This document shows positions 8,184 through 16,200 of a DNA stretch of 64,000 bases, in pieces; within the stretch, counting starts at the first letter, position 1; the number at the start of each line of letters is the position of its first letter. Under the pieces are notes generated by a model. That model did not search any database. It was given only the letters and a program-made list of their open reading frames with translations, and had not been told where the DNA came from. The DNA is from Caulobacter sp. BP25 (GTDB lineage: Bacteria > Pseudomonadota > Alphaproteobacteria > Caulobacterales > Caulobacteraceae), in assembly GCF_002737755.1 (NCBI RefSeq), contig NZ_PEGH01000006.1:62001-126000 (forward strand), given 5' to 3'. A program made the position numbers and the translations under genes.

Positions 8184-10037
8184 ATGACCGAGCCGGCGGA
8201 GACGACCAAGCCCGATCCCGCCGCCGAGACCCGTCATTGGCGTCGGGTCCTGCGCACCGCGCTGACCGAACGCGCGGCCTTCCGCGACGCCCGCCGCCAG
8301 GCCTTGCCGTGGCTGGCCTGGCTGCGTCGCCGGACCCGCTCCTCGGAGCTGTGGCTGATCGCCGTGGCGACGGTGGTGGGGTCGACCGCTGGGGCGTTGG
8401 CGGTGCTGCTGGGCAAGATCGCGCACAGCACCCAGGTGTGGCTGTTCGCCTTCAATCCCGACGAGCGCCTGTCGGCCCAGGCCATGGTCGAGCCTTGGCG
8501 GCTGCTGGCTATTCCGCTGGGCGGGCTGTTGCTGGGGCTGTTTACCGCGCTGGTCCTGCGCTTTCGACCCAGTCCCGCCGTCGACCCCGTGGAGGCCAAC
8601 GCCCTGCACGGCGGGCGACTGTCGGTGCGCGACAGCGCCTTCATCTGCGGCCAGACCCTGATCTCCAACGGTTGCGGGGCTTCGGTGGGGCTGGAAGCCG
8701 CCTACGCCCAGGCGGGCGGGGCGGCGGCCTCGTGGGTCGGGCAGAAGCTGAGCCTGCGCCGGGGCGACTTGCGGATCCTGGTCGGCGCCGGCGCCGGCGC
8801 GGCGATCGCCGCCGCCTTCGGCGCGCCCCTGACGGGGGCCTTCTACGCGTTCGAGATCGTCATCGGCGCCTACACCGTCGCCAACATCGCGCCGGTGGCC
8901 GCTGCGGCCCTGGCCGGCGTGCTGGCGGCCAAGGCCCTGGGTTCGACGCCTTACCTGATCAAGAGCTCGGTCATCGCGATCAGCTCGTGGACCGACTATC
9001 TACTGTACGGCCTTCTGGGCCTGGTCGCGGCGCTATTCGGCGTGGCCTTGATGCGCGCGGTCGCGGTCGCCGACCGCTGGGTCGCCAAGGCCGCCCCGCC
9101 CCGCTGGGCCCGGCCCGCGATCGGCGGCCTGGCCCTGGCCGCCATGGCGATGGTCACGCCCCAGACCCTGTCGGGCGGCCACGGCGCCCTGCATCTGGAC
9201 CTCAACAGCGACCTGCCGCTGAAGCTTCTGCTGATCCTGATCCTGATGAAGTCCGTGGCCTCGATCATCTCGCTCAGCTTCGGCTTTCGGGGCGGCCTGT
9301 TCTTCGCGGCGCTGTTCCTGGGCGCGCTGATGGGCCAGTCGTTCTCGGACATCGTGAACCTGGTGGCCGGGGAGGGGCGGCTGGACCCGATCGCCGCCTC
9401 GCTGGTCGGCATGGGCGCGCTAGGGGTGGCCATCGTCGGCGGGCCCTTCACCATGTCGTTCCTGGTGCTGGAGGCGACGGGCGACTTCACGATCACCGCC
9501 GCCACCCTGGCCGCCTCGCTGATCGCCAGCGCCGTGGTGCGCGAGACGTTCGGCTATTCGTTCTCGACCTGGCGCCTGCACCTGCGCGGCGAGACCATCC
9601 GCAGCGCCCACGACGTGTCGTGGATGCGCAACCTGACCGCCGGCAAGATGATGCGCCGCGACGTCAAGACGGTTCCCGCCGCCACCAGCCTGGCTGAATT
9701 CCGCCGCCGCTTCCCGCTGGGCTCGACCAAGCGCGCGGTCCTGACCAGTGAGACCGGCCGCTACGCCGGCATCGTCGCCACGGCCGCCGTCTACGCCCAG
9801 CCGCCCGAGCGCGAAGCCCCGCTCTCTTCCCTGGCCGCCAACGCCGACGTCGCCCTGACGCCGGAGCTGTCGATCAAGGCGATCATGACCGCCTTCGACG
9901 AGACCGGCGCCGACGAGCTGGCCGTGGTCGACGAAGGCGGCGAGGTGATCGGCCTGATCACCGAAGCCCACGTGACGCGGCGCTATGCCGAAGAGCTGGA
10001 AAAGGCGCGGCGGGAGCTTACGGGGGATACGGGGTAG
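8184..10037 (+). CDS. CLC-type chloride channel or H+/Cl- exchanger with C-terminal CBS domains
   Basis: This 617-residue protein has a CLC membrane core of many hydrophobic helices (about residues 55-465) and a C-terminal pair of CBS motifs (about residues 490-605, ending GADELAVVDEGGEVIGLIT). The selectivity and gating region reads GASVGLEAAYAQ. The position of the gating glutamate (Glu171) is kept, but the usual GREGP is changed to GLEAA. A second motif GFRGGLFFAALFLG matches the GxFxP-type helix start. It should move chloride, possibly against protons. It follows murD by 6 bases, so it sits inside the dcw transcription unit, which is unusual. Whether it is a channel or an exchanger cannot be read from the sequence. 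Confidence 0.9.
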   Translation: MTEPAETTKPDPAAETRHWRRVLRTALTERAAFRDARRQALPWLAWLRRRTRSSELWLIAVATVVGSTAGALAVLLGKIAHSTQVWLFAFNPDERLSAQAMVEPWRLLAIPLGGLLLGLFTALVLRFRPSPAVDPVEANALHGGRLSVRDSAFICGQTLISNGCGASVGLEAAYAQAGGAAASWVGQKLSLRRGDLRILVGAGAGAAIAAAFGAPLTGAFYAFEIVIGAYTVANIAPVAAAALAGVLAAKALGSTPYLIKSSVIAISSWTDYLLYGLLGLVAALFGVALMRAVAVADRWVAKAAPPRWARPAIGGLALAAMAMVTPQTLSGGHGALHLDLNSDLPLKLLLILILMKSVASIISLSFGFRGGLFFAALFLGALMGQSFSDIVNLVAGEGRLDPIAASLVGMGALGVAIVGGPFTMSFLVLEATGDFTITAATLAASLIASAVVRETFGYSFSTWRLHLRGETIRSAHDVSWMRNLTAGKMMRRDVKTVPAATSLAEFRRRFPLGSTKRAVLTSETGRYAGIVATAAVYAQPPEREAPLSSLAANADVALTPELSIKAIMTAFDETGADELAVVDEGGEVIGLITEAHVTRRYAEELEKARRELTGDTG

Positions 10038-10052
10038 GGGGGCAATACCCCC

Positions 10053-10178
10053 GATCTCCCCGGCGAATGCCGGGGCCCAGATTCATCTGGAGCGGCTGGG
10101 GATGACGCGACCTCGCGCGGCGCTGACGGGATGGCCCCTGTGCGTTCGATCTGGGTCCCGGCATTCGCCGGGAAGGTC
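10053..10178. repeat. palindromic repeat (family A) downstream of the CLC gene
   Basis: Inverted arms at 10053-10082 and 10149-10178 share the ATCTGGG(C/T)CCCGGC core with the element inside murF. The loop here is longer (66 bases) and the arms have about four mismatches. The stretch between the CLC gene and the next gene (10038-10216) holds nothing else I can name. It may also help end transcription of the mur operon. Confidence 0.85.
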
Positions 10179-10216
10179 GGGTTTCTGGATGGGTGTTGAA
10201 GGCTACGATCGACCCT

Positions 10217-10561
10217 CTAGTAACGTTCTGATAGTCCGCTTTCCGTCGAGGCCCCCATCGACGTAGCGCGCGCGTCGAGATCGTCTGTCACATGCGTGAT
10301 GGCCGGCCAGAAGTGTCCAGCGCAGACGAAGCCGACGACGTGATGTCCATCCGCCCGAATTGCATCGAGAGCGAATGTTCTTCGCCCCTTGAGGCAGCGG
10401 CCGCTGCTGTAAGTCCAATCAAGTTCGACTGCGCGGAACCCCTCCGCTTCGAGGTGCGATTCTGCGAGATGGCGGTCGATTATTGGTGAGGCGACCGTGA
10501 CGAACAGCAGTACCAGAACTGTAAGCCCTATGCCGAAAAGCGTCTGTTTCGGATGCTCCAT
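10217..10561 (-). CDS. hypothetical small membrane-anchored protein
   Basis: This frame encodes 114 residues from an ATG at 10561. An N-terminal hydrophobic segment (about residues 8-27, FGIGLTVLVLLFVTVASPII) suggests a membrane anchor or uncleaved signal. The rest is a small soluble domain with two cysteines (GRCLKG and VGFVCAGHF). I do not recognise the family. It lies alone between the repeat and the histidine kinase, pointing away from the dcw genes. Moderate confidence that it is a gene: composition is less GC-biased than its neighbours and the ORF is not a shadow of another gene. Confidence 0.55.
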   Translation of the reverse strand: MEHPKQTLFGIGLTVLVLLFVTVASPIIDRHLAESHLEAEGFRAVELDWTYSSGRCLKGRRTFALDAIRADGHHVVGFVCAGHFWPAITHVTDDLDARATSMGASTESGLSERY

Positions 10562-10637
10562 GCGGCCAAGCTATCGCAGCGAGTGTCGGCTCACCACCCC
10601 GAAGAGAACTTCAGTATGTCCGCTTTGCTGTCTCCAG

Positions 10638-11654
10638 CTACCCCAGCGGCATGAACGCATCCGCCTTGTCGAGCGCCGACAGGGGCGCGTCGATCGCGCA
10701 GCGCAGGCCGTCGGGCCGGTAGTCGACCTGGACCGTGCCGGCCAGTTCGCCCGGTAGCGCCGACTCGACGATCCGTGAGCCAAAGCCCCGGCGTTTGGGC
10801 GGGCGCACCAGCGGACCGCCGCTCTCGCGCCACTCGATGTGGAGCCGGTCCTTGGGCTTGACCGTCCAGATGACATCCACGTGGCCGGTCGGCGCCGACA
10901 GGGCGCCGTACTTCAGCGCGTTGATCGCCAGTTCGTGGAAGGCCAGGGCCATGACCACGGCCGTCTTGGGCGAGACCTTCAGGTCGGGCCCCGATACGGT
11001 CAGTTGGTCGGGACTTGCGCGATAAGGGATCACCGAGCCGTCGATGATCTGGCGCAGGCTGGCGGCCGACCAGTTCTGGTCGGTCAGCACGTTGTGGGTG
11101 GCGGCGATCGCCATCAGCCGCCCCTCCAGCGCATCGCGCACGGCGCAGTCGACGCCGGCGTTGCGCAGGGACTGCTGAGTGATCGACTGGATGGTGGCCA
11201 GGGTGTTCTTGACCCGGTGGTTCAGCTCGTTGACCAAGAGCTGGCGGTGGCTTTCGGCCAGGCGCTCGCCGGTCACGTCGCGGGAGGTGGCCAGCACGCG
11301 CACGACCTTGCCGTCCACGATGACGGGCGAGACCATGGTGTCCCACCAGCGGGGCGCGCCCTTGACGGTCGGGTTGAAGGCCTGGAACGAGACCGCCCGG
11401 CCGGCCAGGGCCGCGCGAAGGGCGTTCTCGACAATGAGCCGGCTTTCGGCGGGCCACATGTCCGGCCAATAGCGGTCGCGGTTGCGGCCCTCGAAATCCT
11501 CGATCTCAAGCAGCTGCTTGCCGCGGGCGTTCATATATTCGACGTAGCCATCGGCGCTGATCACGCGGATGCAGTCCTGACTGGCTTCAATGACGCTCAG
11601 GAAATAAGCGCCCGCGCCCTCGAGAACCGTTTCGTCAGATGCGCCGTCGGCCAC
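10638..11654 (-). CDS. PAS-domain sensor histidine kinase, HWE/HisKA_2 type
   Basis: A 338-residue soluble kinase with no membrane segment. A PAS domain (about residues 15-130, SVIEASQDCIRVISADGYVEYMN) is followed by the phosphoacceptor box NELNHRVKNTLATIQSI with His146. The ATPase part has AFHELAINALKYGAL and the WRESGGP motif that defines HWE kinases. The start is GTG at 11654 with GGGAG seven bases upstream. Such kinases often sense light, redox state or general stress through the PAS domain and signal through PhyR or separate response regulators. No response regulator lies beside it, so it is an orphan and its partner is unknown. Confidence 0.9.
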   Translation of the reverse strand: MADGASDETVLEGAGAYFLSVIEASQDCIRVISADGYVEYMNARGKQLLEIEDFEGRNRDRYWPDMWPAESRLIVENALRAALAGRAVSFQAFNPTVKGAPRWWDTMVSPVIVDGKVVRVLATSRDVTGERLAESHRQLLVNELNHRVKNTLATIQSITQQSLRNAGVDCAVRDALEGRLMAIAATHNVLTDQNWSAASLRQIIDGSVIPYRASPDQLTVSGPDLKVSPKTAVVMALAFHELAINALKYGALSAPTGHVDVIWTVKPKDRLHIEWRESGGPLVRPPKRRGFGSRIVESALPGELAGTVQVDYRPDGLRCAIDAPLSALDKADAFMPLG

Positions 11655-11757
11655 AAATCGCTCCCGCTATGAGAGCATGATTACCTTCCCGTGTGGGAAT
11701 TCAAGCAAAGCCTTGCGCGCGAAGTGTCTTCGGGCTCGGCTTTGCTTGTCAGCCGCG

Positions 11758-11880
11758 TCAGGCCGAGGCGTCCTCGTCATTGACGGGCGGTCGCTTGGCG
11801 GCCGCTTTCTCCGCGGCCTTGGCGGCCTTCTGACGCTCGCGCTCCTTGCGCTCGAAATCGTAGTTCGGCTTACGGGCCAT
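11758..11880 (-). CDS. small basic protein of 40 residues
   Basis: A short frame starting ATG at 11880 encodes MARKPNYDFERKERERQKAA, then an Ala/Lys-rich stretch, and ends PPVNDEDASA before TGA. GAGGTG precedes the start by four to five bases. The N-terminal pattern resembles a family of very short, highly charged proteins common in proteobacteria, of unknown function. It begins three bases after the stop codon of the basic protein encoded at 11884-12240, so the two are probably cotranslated. Confidence 0.7.
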   Translation of the reverse strand: MARKPNYDFERKERERQKAAKAAEKAAAKRPPVNDEDASA

Positions 11881-11883
11881 GGA

Positions 11884-12240
11884 TCACCTCGCCTTGCGGG
11901 CGGCGTAGCGCGCGTCGCGCTTGGCCTTGGCCTCGGCCGCCGAAAGGGCCTTGCGTTCTTTGCGTTCGCCACGCTTGGCCGACAGGGCTTCCGCCTGGAT
12001 CGCGGCGTCGGCGTCGATCACAGCCTGGGCCGCGTCGGCGACCGACTGGCGGCGGGCGCTGCGGGCGTCGTTCCGCTCTTGCCGAACGCGGGTCAGCTCG
12101 GCCGCGCGCAGGGTGTCGCGCTCGCCGAAGCGCGGATCGGTGTTGCTCGGGCGCGGCTTGAACTTGGCCAGCAGCGCGGCCTTGGCGTCCGCAGCCGTCT
12201 TCTGTCGTTGCGAATGGCTGATATCTTGCGATGAAAGCAT
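11884..12240 (-). CDS. small basic protein, DUF6481-like
   Basis: This 118-residue protein is dominated by Ala, Arg, Lys and Glu with a long predicted helix. Features include KAALLAKFKPRPSNTDPRF near the N-terminus and a KRDARYAARKAR C-terminus. The pattern resembles the DUF6481 family, which has no assigned activity; that assignment is from memory of the pattern. The strong positive charge suggests nucleic-acid or ribosome contact, which is only an inference. It is followed after three bases by the 40-residue basic protein. Upstream is an AT-rich divergent region containing a small palindrome (12308-12322). Confidence 0.7.
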   Translation of the reverse strand: MLSSQDISHSQRQKTAADAKAALLAKFKPRPSNTDPRFGERDTLRAAELTRVRQERNDARSARRQSVADAAQAVIDADAAIQAEALSAKRGERKERKALSAAEAKAKRDARYAARKAR

Positions 12241-12307
12241 GAGTTCTTTCGTGGTGCGAACGGAATTCGTTCGGCTTTTCGGGCGCGACCATGGAAATGT
12301 GCGCCAC

Positions 12308-12322
12308 AGATTTTAGAAATCT
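12308..12322. promoter_or_regulatory. small AT-rich palindrome in a divergent promoter region
   Basis: AGATTT-TAG-AAATCT is a perfect 6+6 inverted repeat in the 228-base gap between the divergent genes at 12240 and 12469. The gap is far more AT rich than its surroundings and also contains TAATCAATTA at about 12348. It has the form of a repressor site, but no matching regulator can be named. Confidence 0.35.
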
Positions 12323-12468
12323 AACAGATAATCGGCTCGCGACCTAATCAATTAGCTCGCCCCCGCGAATAGATCGTCCAGATGGGGCGCGCTTTTTCTG
12401 ATTTATATTTTATGAAATATCATCCGCAGGGTGTAGAAGTTCGTCTTCGGTTTCGAGGTTTTTCATTG

Positions 12469-12744
12469 ATGGCGTTCAGCAAGACACCCAAGCCGCCGCG
12501 CACGGGGCAGGGCGCGCTGGGGCTGGCGGGCGAGGAGCAGGCGGTGGCCTTCTCGGTCCTGTTCGTGGATGGCCAAGGCGCCAAGAAGGGCGGCAAGGGC
12601 AGCATCGTCGCCGAGACCGACCTGTTGCGACGGGCCTTCCGGGCCGGCGAATGTCGCCTGACCCTCGATGACGGGGTGGTCCTGCGGGTGGCGGTGATCG
12701 CGCATAGCGAAGGCGGCGACACCGCCTATTTCGAACTGCGCTGA
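12469..12744 (+). CDS. hypothetical protein of 91 residues
   Basis: The frame is open from 12382, but the ATG at 12469 (MAFSKTPKPPRTG) has GAGG about nine bases upstream and is preferred. The protein has a Pro/Lys-rich N-terminus, a GQGAKKGGKGS loop and a C-terminal part that looks beta-rich (CRLTLDDGVVLRVAVIAHSE). It has no signal peptide or membrane segment. I do not recognise the family. It lies 82 bases before ftsW on the same strand. Codon use is normal for this genome, which supports its being a real gene. Confidence 0.6.
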   Translation: MAFSKTPKPPRTGQGALGLAGEEQAVAFSVLFVDGQGAKKGGKGSIVAETDLLRRAFRAGECRLTLDDGVVLRVAVIAHSEGGDTAYFELR

Positions 12745-12814
12745 ACCCCTAGATTATGGCCGCTTTTCCACGGCTTGGCCGTGGTCAAGCAAGGTTTGAT
12801 TAACCCTGCGGTCC

Positions 12815-12819
12815 GACTC
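12815..12819. promoter_or_regulatory. GANTC (CcrM) site just before ftsW
   Basis: GACTC lies 7 bases before the ftsW start, with a TTAACC half-site for CtrA at about 12800. In Caulobacter, GANTC methylation by CcrM and GcrA ties promoters to replication. A separate ftsW promoter here would fit, because the nearest upstream mur gene is almost 5 kb away. This is inferred from motifs only. Confidence 0.4.
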
Positions 12820-12826
12820 TCCGCCC

Positions 12827-13999
12827 ATGGCCTCCAACGCGACACACGCCTTCGCCCGCACCGACCGCACCGCGCTCGGCCTATGGTGGTGGACGACCGA
12901 CCGCTGGCTGCTGGGGGCGACCGCCATCCTGGCGACCCTGGGCATGCTGCTGTCGTTCGCCTCAAGTCCGGCGGCGGCCCAGCGCATCGGCATCAGCGAC
13001 CAGTTCCACTTTGCGCTGCGCATGTGCTTCTTCGCCAGCGCTTCGACCGTGCTGATGCTGGTGATGTCGATGCTGTCGCCCAAGGGCATTCGGCGGACGG
13101 CGTTTTTCATCTATATCGGCGCGATCGCGATCATGATCGCCCTGCCGTTCATCGGCCACAACGCCAAGGGCGCGACGCGCTGGCTGCAGTTCGGCGGCTT
13201 CACCCTGCAGCCGTCGGAGTTCATGAAGCCGGCCCTGATCGTGCTGGTCTCGTGGATGTTCTCCGAGGGCCAGAAGGGCGAGGGGGTGCCGGGAGTCTCG
13301 ATCGCCTTCCTGCTCTATTTCATCGCCGTGGCGCTGCTTCTGGTGCAGCCCGACGTCGGCCAGACCGTGCTGATCACGATCGCGTTCGGAGCGGCCTTCT
13401 GGATGGCCGGCGTGCCGATCTCGTGGATCATGGGGCTGGGCGGGGTCGCGGTGGCGGGCCTGTGCTCGACCTATTTCCTGTTCGACCACGTGCACGCCCG
13501 GGTGCAGAAGTTCCTCAGCCCCGACCAGGCCGACACTCACCAGATCACCCGCGCCGCCGAGGCCATCCGCGCCGGGGGGCTGTTCGGCCGAGGACCGGGC
13601 GAGGGCGTCATGAAGCGCCACGTGCCCGACCTGCACACCGACTTTATCTATTCTGTCGCCGCAGAGGAGTACGGGCTGATCTTCTCGTGGGCCCTGATCG
13701 CGCTGTTCGCCTTCGTGGTGGTGCGCGGCCTCTACAAGGCCATGAAGCTGAACGACCCGTTCGAGCAGGTCGCGGCGGCCGGTCTTTTCGTGCTTTTGGG
13801 GCAGCAGGCCATCATCAATATCGCGGTGAACTTGAACATGATCCCGACGAAGGGCATGACGCTCCCGTTCATCAGTTACGGGGGCTCTTCGATGCTCGCG
13901 ATGGGTTTGACGCTAGGCATGGCCCTAGCCTTGGTGCGTAAGCGTCCCGGCGCTTACGGCGTGACGGGCGAGCTCGCCCCGCAAGGCGCCTACGCCTGA
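12827..13999 (+). CDS. ftsW: septal peptidoglycan glycosyltransferase FtsW
   Basis: This 390-residue SEDS-family membrane protein polymerises lipid II at the septum together with FtsI. About ten membrane segments are visible. Family motifs include HNAKGATRWLQFGGFTLQPSEFMKP, the GLFGRGPGEGVMKRHVPDLHTDFIYSVAAEEYG loop and the ISYGGSSML segment near the C-terminus. A rather long N-terminal cytoplasmic part precedes the first helix. The ATG at 12827 is preferred over in-frame alternatives because it gives the usual short N-terminus. The gene ends one base before murG. Confidence 0.95.
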   Translation: MASNATHAFARTDRTALGLWWWTTDRWLLGATAILATLGMLLSFASSPAAAQRIGISDQFHFALRMCFFASASTVLMLVMSMLSPKGIRRTAFFIYIGAIAIMIALPFIGHNAKGATRWLQFGGFTLQPSEFMKPALIVLVSWMFSEGQKGEGVPGVSIAFLLYFIAVALLLVQPDVGQTVLITIAFGAAFWMAGVPISWIMGLGGVAVAGLCSTYFLFDHVHARVQKFLSPDQADTHQITRAAEAIRAGGLFGRGPGEGVMKRHVPDLHTDFIYSVAAEEYGLIFSWALIALFAFVVVRGLYKAMKLNDPFEQVAAAGLFVLLGQQAIINIAVNLNMIPTKGMTLPFISYGGSSMLAMGLTLGMALALVRKRPGAYGVTGELAPQGAYA

Positions 14000-14000
14000 C

Positions 14001-15086
14001 ATGAGCAAGCTGGCTGTCGTCGCCGCCGGAGGAACCGGCGGACATCTGTTCCCCGCTCAAGCCCTGGCCGAGGCGCTCGCCGCGCGCGGCTGGCGGATCG
14101 TGCTGGCCACCGACGAGCGCGGCGCGCTCTATGCCGACAAGTTCCCGGCCCAGGAGCGCCTGGCCCTGTCGGCCGCCACCGCCAAGGCCAATGACCCGCT
14201 GGGCATGATCAAGGCCGGCTTCGTCGTGCTGCAGGGCGTGCTGGAGGCCCGGGCGGCGTTTAAGCGCCTGGACCCGGCCGTCGTCGTCGGCTTTGGCGGC
14301 TATCCCGCCTTGCCGGCCCTGTTGGGCGCGCTGAGTCAGAAACGCCCGACCGTTATCCATGAACAGAATGCGGTGCTGGGCCGGGTTAACCGCTTCCTGG
14401 CCCCTCGGGTCGATGAGGTCGCCTGCGCCTTCCCGATTTTGGAGATGGCCAAGCCGGCCGTGAAGGCCCGCGCCCATGTCGTCGGCAACCCGGTTCGCCC
14501 GCCCGTCCGCGCGCTTTACGACACGCCTTATCTGCCGCCCGAGGCGCAGCTGCGCATCCTGGTCACCGGCGGCAGCCAGGGGGCGCGCCTGCTGTCGGAG
14601 CTGATCCCCGAGGCCGTGGCCAAGCTGCCCGAGGACCTGCGCTCGCGCCTGAAGGTGTTCCAGCAGGCCCGGCCCGAGAGCATGGAGCAGGCCCGCAAGA
14701 CCTATCGCAACGCCATGGTCGACTGCGAGGTCGCGCCGTTCTTCCGCGACATGGCCGGCTATCTGCGCCAGTCGCACCTGGTGATTGGCCGCTCGGGCGC
14801 CTCGACCTGCACCGAGCTGGCGGTCGCCGGCCGGCCCTCGATCCTGGTGCCGCTGAAGATCGCCGCCGACGACCACCAGCGCTTCAACGCCAAGCTCCTG
14901 GAAGAGGCGGGCGGCGCGGCCGTGTGCCTGGAGGACGAACTGACGGTCGACGCCATGGCCGGCGCCCTGAACGCCTTGCTCAAGGATCCCGAGCGCCTGG
15001 GGCGGATGGCGGCCGGGGCGCGCTCGGTGGCCAAGCCCGACGCGGCCGAGGCATTGGCGGACCTGGTGGAAAGGACGGCCCGCTAA
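14001..15086 (+). CDS. murG: UDP-GlcNAc:lipid I GlcNAc-transferase MurG
   Basis: MurG (361 residues) converts lipid I to lipid II at the inner face of the membrane. The N-terminal glycine-rich motif AAGGTGGHLFPAQALAEAL begins near residue 8. The second Rossmann domain has ILVTGGSQGARLLSELIP, and the UDP-GlcNAc site reads GRSGASTCTELAVAGRPSILVPL. The gene follows ftsW after one base, so the two are likely translated from one message. Length and motifs are standard. Confidence 0.97.
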   Translation: MSKLAVVAAGGTGGHLFPAQALAEALAARGWRIVLATDERGALYADKFPAQERLALSAATAKANDPLGMIKAGFVVLQGVLEARAAFKRLDPAVVVGFGGYPALPALLGALSQKRPTVIHEQNAVLGRVNRFLAPRVDEVACAFPILEMAKPAVKARAHVVGNPVRPPVRALYDTPYLPPEAQLRILVTGGSQGARLLSELIPEAVAKLPEDLRSRLKVFQQARPESMEQARKTYRNAMVDCEVAPFFRDMAGYLRQSHLVIGRSGASTCTELAVAGRPSILVPLKIAADDHQRFNAKLLEEAGGAAVCLEDELTVDAMAGALNALLKDPERLGRMAAGARSVAKPDAAEALADLVERTAR

Positions 15087-15242
15087 ACGCGAGGCCATCC
15101 GCATCGCGGCTTAAGCTTAACGTCCGCGCGTCATTCACCATGTTCGCGAACAATTAACCGCGATGCTTGGGCGTTCATTAGCTCTTCTCTGCGACAAAGC
15201 GTCCATCAGATTGGTTTGCCGCACACAAGGGATGGGCGTGTT

Positions 15243-15554
15243 ATGAAATTCTCTATCGCGATCGCGGCGGGTCTCGCCGGCAGCTTCTTCGTCGCTCAGG
15301 CCGCTTCGGCCGCCGGCGGTTTCGAAGATCAAATGGGCCGCTGCCTGCAGCAGTTCGCCAACACCCGCGACGCGGCTCAAGTGATGCTGGAATGCACCGC
15401 CGACGGCGGCAAGCTGTCGGACTGCAAGGTCGTCGACAACAGCGCCTCGGGCAAGGGTTTCGACAAGGCCGCCATGTGCATCGCTGAAAAGCTGCCGATG
15501 GGCGCCAAGACCGGCACCGTGAAGGTTCCCTTCCGTTTCCCGGGCGGCGCGTAA
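15243..15554 (+). CDS. secreted protein with TonB C-terminal-like fold
   Basis: This 103-residue protein has a clear signal peptide (MKFSIAIAAGLAGSFFVAQA, cleavage near ASA-AG). The mature part has two cysteine pairs (GRCLQQF/LECTADG and LSDCKVV/AAMCIAEK). The pattern C-x-G...GFDKAAMCIAEKLPM...KVPFRF resembles the C-terminal domain of TonB. With no membrane anchor or proline-rich linker it is not a working TonB, but a periplasmic relative. The ATG at 15243 is chosen because the signal peptide begins there. It stands alone between murG and a strong terminator. Confidence 0.75.
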   Translation: MKFSIAIAAGLAGSFFVAQAASAAGGFEDQMGRCLQQFANTRDAAQVMLECTADGGKLSDCKVVDNSASGKGFDKAAMCIAEKLPMGAKTGTVKVPFRFPGGA

Positions 15555-15597
15555 GCGACGCTTAGGTCAGCAAGGCGGCGCGTAAGCGTCGCTTAGG
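15543..15597. repeat. tandem duplication spanning a stop codon
   Basis: A 24-base unit beginning GGCGGCGCGTAAGCG occurs at 15543-15566 and again at 15574-15597 with one mismatch, a period of 31 bases. The first copy contains the last codons and TAA of the upstream secreted-protein gene. Each unit also holds a small palindrome (AAGCG-N-CGCTT). Confidence 0.8.
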
Positions 15598-15611
15598 CTT
15601 CGACGTAAAAC

Positions 15612-15643
15612 AGCCCCCGCCGGTCCGCCGGCGGGGGCTTTTT
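15612..15643 (+). terminator. rho-independent terminator
   Basis: A perfect 12-base stem (AGCCCCCGCCGG / CCGGCGGGGGCT) with the loop TCCG is followed by TTTTT. It closes the + strand unit ending with the small secreted protein at 15243-15554. The next gene downstream is on the opposite strand. Confidence 0.9.
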
Positions 15644-15671
15644 CGTGTTCAGGGCTCGGCGCCCGTCTCGA

Positions 15672-16178
15672 TCAGGGGGCGGCCGCTCTACTTTGGGCCA
15701 CCATGGCCCTAGCGGTTGCTCGATCCTTGGCGATGTTTCCGCTGGGAAGCTGAACCTTGCCGCAAACGACATCCGCGACGCGGGAGGTCATTGTGCGCTC
15801 GCGCACGGGTTTGGTTGGCTCTTCTTCAGTCCAAAGGACTTCCTCGCCAGCGGCATTGTATTGTGACGAGCCAAGGCTTTGATAGTTCTGCGCGTCACAA
15901 TCGAAACGCTGCGCTTCGGCTTCTTCAGTGATGATTGGACCACCTTCAAGGACGCGCGGTGGATCGAAAACTCGATAGACGAGAACCACAGCGCCATGGC
16001 TATCCCTCACCATGTTGTCGAGGCCGATCATCACCGCGCCCATTTGATTGGTGGCGACGAGCAGCATACGTCCTTCCGGCAACTTCACCGCCCCTCTGTC
16101 GATGGGCGCGGAAAAGGCGTTTCCGGCTTGGCCAATCATGAGGCCTAGGCTGAGGAAGGCCGTTGCTAGACGCCGCAC
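15672..16178 (-). CDS. secreted hypothetical protein, surface-adhesin E-like
   Basis: 168 residues starting at GTG (16178) with AGGAG upstream. An N-terminal signal peptide (RRLATAFLSLGLMIGQAGNAFS) precedes a small domain with a paired-cysteine layout: FDCDAQNYQSLG and ADVVCGKVQ. The architecture resembles the adhesin-E type of small extracytoplasmic proteins. The next minus-strand gene (16201-16704) has the same size, signal peptide and DCDA...VVC spacing, so the two are probably diverged duplicates. Codon use is less biased than in the flanking mur genes, hinting at weak expression or recent acquisition. Function is unknown. Confidence 0.65.
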   Translation of the reverse strand: MRRLATAFLSLGLMIGQAGNAFSAPIDRGAVKLPEGRMLLVATNQMGAVMIGLDNMVRDSHGAVVLVYRVFDPPRVLEGGPIITEEAEAQRFDCDAQNYQSLGSSQYNAAGEEVLWTEEEPTKPVRERTMTSRVADVVCGKVQLPSGNIAKDRATARAMVAQSRAAAP

Positions 16179-16200
16179 GGGACGCTCCTATTTTTGCTGC

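Noticed and set aside
6645..8609. Minus-strand frame of 654 codons opposite murD and the CLC gene
   Set aside because: A shadow of strong codon bias. It covers two real genes on the other strand and shows only repetitive G, R, Q and A composition.
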